From: Brevibacillus thermoruber 423
GTDB taxonomy: Bacteria; Bacillota; Bacilli; Brevibacillales; Brevibacillaceae
Direction of reading: 5' to 3'
NCBI RefSeq assembly: GCF_000454065.1
Contig: NZ_KE695652.1
Location: forward strand, 457,291 to 521,290
Length of the DNA: 64,000 nucleotides
A model generated the notes under the pieces. That model was given only the letters and a program-made list of their open reading frames with translations. It was not told the DNA's origin and searched no databases. Position numbers and translations under genes: made by a program. Below, one piece after another: positions 59,558 to 64,000 of the stretch; within the stretch, counting starts at the first letter, position 1, and the number at the start of each line of letters is the position of its first letter.

Positions 59558-61453
59558 ATGGCCTACGAACTTACGGCAAGATTGCGGCTGATTGACAACA
59601 TGACCGCCCCGTTACGTCGGACAACGGAACAAATAGAAAGAACGCAGGCAGCCGTAAAACGCGTGTCTAGGGCAACAGACCTATATCGAGACGCTAACGG
59701 ACGATTGCGAGACTCTATGGGTAGGTTCGCGAAAGAACAGAAAAACGTTGATAAGGCACTAAGGAGTTCGGTTACAAGCGCTAGTCTCGTGTCTGGCAAG
59801 TTAGTTGGTGTCGCGGCTGCAATTGCCGGAGTTACCGCTGCCGCAAAGACAATGGGCGCTAGTCTTAGGGGCGCGATGGAGCTTGAGCAGAACCAAATTT
59901 CGATGGAGCACTTCATCGGCCTGACCGATCCCAAAGGTGCCGCGAAGAAGACACAAGAGTACCTACAGTATCTGCGTCAAAATGCGAACCTGACCCCGTT
60001 CGATACCACCGAAGTCATCAATGCCGGACGTCGCGCAGTTAACATTTCTAGCGGGGACATCGCGCAGGCCAAGCGCTTGTTGACGATTGCCGAGGACATG
60101 GCTGCGCTGAACCCTGGGAAAACGCTCTCAGACGCGATTGAGGCCCTGGCCGACCTTAAAGTCGGGGAAACCGAGCGGATGAAGGAGTTCGGGTTCAAGA
60201 TTAGCCAAGATGACATCAAGAAGGCTGGCGGAGCCATGAACATCATTAACAACCAGGTCGCGAAGATGTTCCAGGGCGGGGCCGCGAAGCTCTCAAACTC
60301 AGGGGCCGGTCTTTGGAGCACGATCACCGGTACCTTCTCGTCCGGAATTGCAGACATGGGCGTTCAGACCTTGGAGCTTATCAAGCCGCAGCTACAAAAA
60401 ATTGCGAACTGGATGTCAAATGGGGGGCTGGACCAGGTATTCGCGGCTGGGAGTAAGACGATGGCGAGCTTCGCTTCCGGAGTGATTTGGGTAGTAGAGA
60501 CTGTATCGAGGTACTGGTCCAAGCTATCTAATCATTTCAAGGCAGCACAACGCCTATACGCCCCGTTATTCCAACGAATAGGGGAGTCAGTCAGAGGCGT
60601 GGCCGACGTTGTTTCCGCGAACTGGCCAAAGATTTCGGAGATCATCCGGAGTAACTGGTCGGCTGCGAAACCGGTACTCGCAATGCTCGGTAGCGCATTC
60701 GGCGCTATTGCCGATATCGTGAAGGCGTCGTTCCCGACGGTTCTGGACATAGCTTCTACCGTATTCCCGGCGGTTAACAATTTGGTCGGAAAACTGGCGG
60801 CGGGAATTACGTGGCTGATCGAAAAGGTAGTCCGGCCGTTGATACCGGTGTTCACGGCGGTTATTGACGCTATGTGGCAGACTCAAAAGCCGATATGGGT
60901 CGGACTCAATAACGCGATTGACCTGGTATCCGGTGCCGTTACCGAGATGGTCACGAATTGGGACGGGGTCGTAATTAAGGCCGAGCAGATGTGGCAAGGC
61001 ATATCAAACGGCTTTAAATCGGGGATCAACGTCATCATTGGCTATCTGAATCGGTTGATCGACGCAATGAACAGCGCTCTAACTGTGCAGCTTCCGGATT
61101 GGATGGGAGGGCAATCGTATTCGCCTAATATCCCGAGAATCTCCGAGTTGGCGATGGATTACTCCGCGAATCAGAAGGCTATGCAGATGTTCCGCGACAG
61201 GAAAGCGCTTGGCGTTGACGGTTCGTTCTATCATGGGATTGAATATGTTCCCAGGGACGGGATGACTGCGCGACTCCATAAGGGCGAACGTGTTTTGACT
61301 GCCGAGGAAAATGAGCAGTATTCAAGAGGCGGAGGCAATATCACGATCGCGAAGCTCGCTGATCAAATCATTGTCCGTGAAGAGGCGGACATCGATCGCA
61401 TCACCGAAGCGATGGTTCGTAGGATAATCCAAGCCAAGGCGCAAATGGCCTAA
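59558..61453 (+). CDS. Tail tape measure protein
   Basis: The 631-residue protein has a coiled N-terminus (LRRTTEQIERTQAAVKRVS), the tape-measure core (ELEQNQISMEHFIG, GAAKLSNSGAGLWSTITGTF) and several hydrophobic helices. By the usual 1.5 angstrom per residue it implies a short tail near 95 nm. GGGAGG precedes the ATG. Confidence 0.93.
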   Translation: MAYELTARLRLIDNMTAPLRRTTEQIERTQAAVKRVSRATDLYRDANGRLRDSMGRFAKEQKNVDKALRSSVTSASLVSGKLVGVAAAIAGVTAAAKTMGASLRGAMELEQNQISMEHFIGLTDPKGAAKKTQEYLQYLRQNANLTPFDTTEVINAGRRAVNISSGDIAQAKRLLTIAEDMAALNPGKTLSDAIEALADLKVGETERMKEFGFKISQDDIKKAGGAMNIINNQVAKMFQGGAAKLSNSGAGLWSTITGTFSSGIADMGVQTLELIKPQLQKIANWMSNGGLDQVFAAGSKTMASFASGVIWVVETVSRYWSKLSNHFKAAQRLYAPLFQRIGESVRGVADVVSANWPKISEIIRSNWSAAKPVLAMLGSAFGAIADIVKASFPTVLDIASTVFPAVNNLVGKLAAGITWLIEKVVRPLIPVFTAVIDAMWQTQKPIWVGLNNAIDLVSGAVTEMVTNWDGVVIKAEQMWQGISNGFKSGINVIIGYLNRLIDAMNSALTVQLPDWMGGQSYSPNIPRISELAMDYSANQKAMQMFRDRKALGVDGSFYHGIEYVPRDGMTARLHKGERVLTAEENEQYSRGGGNITIAKLADQIIVREEADIDRITEAMVRRIIQAKAQMA

Positions 61454-61474
61454 TCACCGGAGGTGGTAGAAGAA

Positions 61475-62125
61475 GTGCCGAACTCCATTCAATTCTGGCT
61501 CAGTTATAACAACGGCGCGGAAAGATTGCAGCTCCCAGTAAATCCGCCATCCGTATCTGTATCATCCTCGCACGGCTATGAGGAAGTCAACGTCCTGCAA
61601 CTAGGCGAATACACCGTTATCGGTGACGCCAACTTGCGGGACTTTTCTTTTTCCTCGTTCTTCCCTCGCGATTACAACCCGTCATACTGCGAGTACGAAT
61701 CGATCCCGGCGCCTTGGGACGCGGTACAGATGATTGAGGGCTGGATGAAGTCGCGCCGCCCCATCCGCCTGACCATTACGGGTACGCCGATCAATGTCGC
61801 GGTGACCATCCGTTCATTCAACTACGAACCGGAACGCGCGGGCAATCCCGGCGACATCTACTACGACCTCTCTTTGAAAGAGTACGTGTTCGTCGAGACG
61901 AATACGGTCGAGATCGTCGGGAACAAAGCGAAGGTCAGCGCGGAAGCAACCCGTGCGGACACGCGTACAACCCCGTCAACGTACACGGTTAAGCCCGGCG
62001 ATAACCTGACGAAAATCGCGCTACGATACGGCAAGAAATGGCCGGATATTTACGCGAAGAACAAGTCCGTCATTGGGCCGGACCCTAACCGCATCTATCC
62101 CGGACAGGTGTTGACGCTCGCATGA
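61475..62125 (+). CDS. LysM-containing tail protein (XkdP-like)
   Basis: This 216-residue protein has an N-terminal virion domain (LQLPVNPPSVSVSSSHGYEEV) and a C-terminal LysM (STYTVKPGDNLTKIALRYGKKWPDIYAKN in part). GTG 61475 is 8 nt after GGAGGTGG; GTG 61463 overlaps it. It links the tail to peptidoglycan or the hub. The stop overlaps the next gene by ATGA. Confidence 0.88.
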   Translation: MPNSIQFWLSYNNGAERLQLPVNPPSVSVSSSHGYEEVNVLQLGEYTVIGDANLRDFSFSSFFPRDYNPSYCEYESIPAPWDAVQMIEGWMKSRRPIRLTITGTPINVAVTIRSFNYEPERAGNPGDIYYDLSLKEYVFVETNTVEIVGNKAKVSAEATRADTRTTPSTYTVKPGDNLTKIALRYGKKWPDIYAKNKSVIGPDPNRIYPGQVLTLA

Positions 62126-63177
62126 CCATGCAGGTGCTGTACGATGGGACCCCGTTACCCGTCCAATCCGTAACGTGGTCGGGCGACATTACGCAAGCAG
62201 CGCGCAAACTCGACGTATCACTCGTCAACACAACGGACGGCCGCACGCAGGCCCGCCGGATTGAACACGGAAAGGAATTGCGCTTGTTGTACGATGGGCG
62301 CGAGCTATTCCGCGGTCCGGTCTTCGCGTTTAACGTTGACGCACGCGGCCGGATGAGTGTGACGGCGTACGATGAAAACACGTACCTGACGCGTAACCAG
62401 GACACGCGAAAATTCGTGAATATGACCGCGAGTGCTATTATACGGCGGCTTTGCGCGGACTTCGGGATTCCGACGGGGACGATCGCGGATACCGGTTACG
62501 TGATTCCGAAGTTGATCCTCCGCGACAAATCGTTATGGGAAATGATGATTACGGCGCTTACCTATACGCGAAAGCAGACGGGTAGGCGCTACTTTATTAC
62601 CTCGCGCGAGGGGCGGCTGCATCTACTCGAACGGAAAGAGCAGATCGTCCGGTGGGTGCTCGAAAATGGCCGGAATATCCTCGACGCGTCCTATGCGCAG
62701 TCCATCGAGGACATGCGGACGCAGGTTAAGGTTATCGGCGGCGACCCGGACAAGAAACCGATTATCGCGGTGGTGAAGGACGACGCGCTAATCAAACGGT
62801 TCGGCATCATGCAGCACCTCGAAAACGTGGACCCGGACATAACGGCCTCGCAGGTGCAACAACGCGCCAAGCAACTTCTCGCGGAACTCGGCACGATCGA
62901 CGACACCGCCCGCGTTGACGCGCTCGGCAACCCGGACGTGACCGCAGGCACCGCGATCTATGTCCGCGAGTCTATGACGGGACTAATCGGCGGCTTTTAC
63001 GTTTCAACGGATTCACACACGTTCAGCGGCGGCACACACCGGATGTCACTGACGTTGAGCGCTACGGACGACCTGCCCGTTATGGAGTACGAGGAGCCAC
63101 CGGAAGAAAAACGGAAGCGACGGAAAGGAGCGGATGACCGTGTCGACGCCATCCTCAACACGCAAGGCATCGGATAG
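62122..63177 (+). CDS. Baseplate hub protein (XkdQ-like)
   Basis: This 351-residue protein has VTAYDENTYLTRNQDTRKFV, ASAIIRRLCADFGIP and GGFYVSTDSHTFSGG. It resembles PBSX XkdQ, a gp27-type hub component. It is coupled at both ends. Confidence 0.87.
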   Translation: MTMQVLYDGTPLPVQSVTWSGDITQAARKLDVSLVNTTDGRTQARRIEHGKELRLLYDGRELFRGPVFAFNVDARGRMSVTAYDENTYLTRNQDTRKFVNMTASAIIRRLCADFGIPTGTIADTGYVIPKLILRDKSLWEMMITALTYTRKQTGRRYFITSREGRLHLLERKEQIVRWVLENGRNILDASYAQSIEDMRTQVKVIGGDPDKKPIIAVVKDDALIKRFGIMQHLENVDPDITASQVQQRAKQLLAELGTIDDTARVDALGNPDVTAGTAIYVRESMTGLIGGFYVSTDSHTFSGGTHRMSLTLSATDDLPVMEYEEPPEEKRKRRKGADDRVDAILNTQGIG

Positions 63178-63601
63178 GATCGAAGGCTCCGGCGCGAGCC
63201 AACTCGTTCAGCTCATCCGCCAGATCGGATACAACGACTACGACAGGTTCGAACTCGCCACCGTCGTCGCGCCGCCGCCAGAACTCCGTATCAAAATCGA
63301 TAATATGGCGCTCGAACTCGAAGCCGACGACGTGTTGGTCGCGGAACACCTTACGCGTCACACCCGCATTGTCACGGTCAAGCACGAACAGGACGCGGAG
63401 CGCGACGTTGGCGACACGGAACCGAAGCCGCGCGATAACGATAGTACCGGGTCGCTCGCGTGGACGTATTCGTACGTTGAGCTCCAGTTTGAAGACGTGC
63501 TGAAGGCGGGCGACCGCGTGCTCGTCGCGTCCATGAACGACGGGCAATCCTACGTAATCTTAGACCGGGTGGTGACGTACAATGGCGCTCAGTCCTCTTA
63601 A
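63134..63601 (+). CDS. XkdR-like (DUF2577) baseplate protein
   Basis: This 155-residue protein overlaps xkdQ by 44 bp in another frame. The C-terminal half, VTKH-like VTVKHEQDAERDV then YVELQFEDVLKAGDRVLVA, has the DUF2577 pattern found between XkdQ and XkdS. It is probably a baseplate component. Confidence 0.82.
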   Translation: MTVSTPSSTRKASDRIEGSGASQLVQLIRQIGYNDYDRFELATVVAPPPELRIKIDNMALELEADDVLVAEHLTRHTRIVTVKHEQDAERDVGDTEPKPRDNDSTGSLAWTYSYVELQFEDVLKAGDRVLVASMNDGQSYVILDRVVTYNGAQSS

Positions 63602-63998
63602 ACCACCGGAAGAACGCGCGGTCGAAGTCGCGCCCACACCGCAACCATCGCGGACGTACGCGCTTGACTTCGCTACGGGCGAGGTTGGCGGAATGATCGA
63701 CGGGGAGGCCGCGATCCGGCAGGCGATCCGCAAGGCTATCATGACGGCAAGGTTCCGGTATCCGATATACGGGTACGAGCATCTATACGGCGCAGAAATC
63801 GAAGACCTCATCGGCCAAGACCTGCCGATCGAACTCTTGAACGCGGAAATCCCCCGGTTGATCTCCGAGGCGCTCCTCGTAGACGACCGGATTACTGACG
63901 TATATAACTTCACGATCACACGCGAAGGAGACGGCCTGTACGTCTCTTTTTTCGTTGATACGGCGGACGGCACATTACGTGAGGAGGTGACGGTATAA
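63582..63998 (+). CDS. XkdS-like (DUF2634, gp25-type) baseplate protein
   Basis: This 138-residue protein has YALDFATGEVGGMIDGEAAIRQAI, then YPIYGYEHLYGAEIEDLIGQ and a C-terminal beta strand set. It corresponds to the wedge protein before a baseplate J-like gene, which would lie just past the window edge. Confidence 0.85.
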   Translation: MALSPLKPPEERAVEVAPTPQPSRTYALDFATGEVGGMIDGEAAIRQAIRKAIMTARFRYPIYGYEHLYGAEIEDLIGQDLPIELLNAEIPRLISEALLVDDRITDVYNFTITREGDGLYVSFFVDTADGTLREEVTV

Positions 63999-64000
63999 GC

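Larger units (their letters stand above)
37929..64000 (+). mobile_element. PBSX-like contractile-tailed prophage (incomplete in window)
   Basis: It starts at the comM break and continues past the window. It contains a repressor region, an early region, TerS/TerL, portal, capsid, sheath, tube, a frameshifted tail chaperone, tape measure and XkdP/Q/R/S-like proteins. Late genes are intact and in canonical order. Holin, lysin, tail-fibre and right-end genes lie outside. Confidence 0.92.

Overview
The window looks like the chromosome of a moderately GC-rich, endospore-forming Bacillota, most like Brevibacillus or a relative among the Paenibacillales. This is judged from gene order and protein style, not from a database search. 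It holds the classic Firmicutes run fapR-plsX-fabHDG-acpP-fabF-rnc / smc-ftsY / ylxM-ffh-rpsP-khpA-ylqD-rimM-trmD-rplS-lepB-rbgA-rnhB-ylqG-ylqH-yraN-comM. A gerA-type spore germination operon is also present.

Layout. Bases 1-564 carry an ABC ATPase remnant with an internal deletion. Bases 609-7466 are the fatty-acid regulon, from a FapR-controlled promoter through fapR, plsX, fabH, fabD, fabG, acpP and fabF to rnc. Bases 7526-13457 are a cassette inserted between rnc and smc: a PAS/AAA+ sigma-54 activator diverging from a -24/-12 promoter that drives an amidohydrolase, an APC permease and a glutamine-synthetase-like ligase. This is probably a polyamine or amine catabolic operon. Bases 13925-18511 hold smc and ftsY. 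Bases 18670-27047 are a second interruption between ftsY and ylxM-ffh: a gerABC operon, an ABC exporter with a NEW3-domain protein, and a divergent ECF sigma/anti-sigma pair. Bases 27067-37023 are the SRP, ribosome and tRNA-modification genes up to yraN. At 37275 comM begins but breaks off just before its Walker A motif.

From about 37929 to the right edge the window is prophage, inserted in comM. It has an early region of mostly small unrecognised proteins: a short XRE repressor with a palindromic operator-promoter, an HNH nuclease, a Bro-N antirepressor, two sigma-like proteins, tandem zinc-ribbon paralogues and a winged-helix protein followed by iteron-like repeats. TerS comes next, then a reverse-strand tyrosine recombinase. 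The late operon follows: terminase, portal, minor head, scaffold, capsid, connectors, contractile sheath and tube, a frameshifted tail chaperone, tape measure, LysM protein and PBSX XkdQ/R/S-like baseplate proteins. The layout is that of a PBSX-like myovirus. Its right end, and the rest of comM, lie outside the window.

The most unusual parts are non-coding. (i) At 41413-41665, several strong stem-loops lie in a row, and four of them display the same loop sequence CGCCAA. (ii) At 41747-42285 there is a degenerate direct-repeat array, partly at 23-24 bp spacing, interrupted by a perfect 20-bp palindrome. (iii) At 47097-47202 there are two iteron-like sets. (iv) At 48890-49280 there is a stretch of nested long-range dyads beside the recombinase. 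Several genes (fapR, a 78-codon ORF at 49357, terL, and a small ORF at 55444) have their best ribosome-binding site positioned for an AUC, AUA or AUU codon instead of a standard start.
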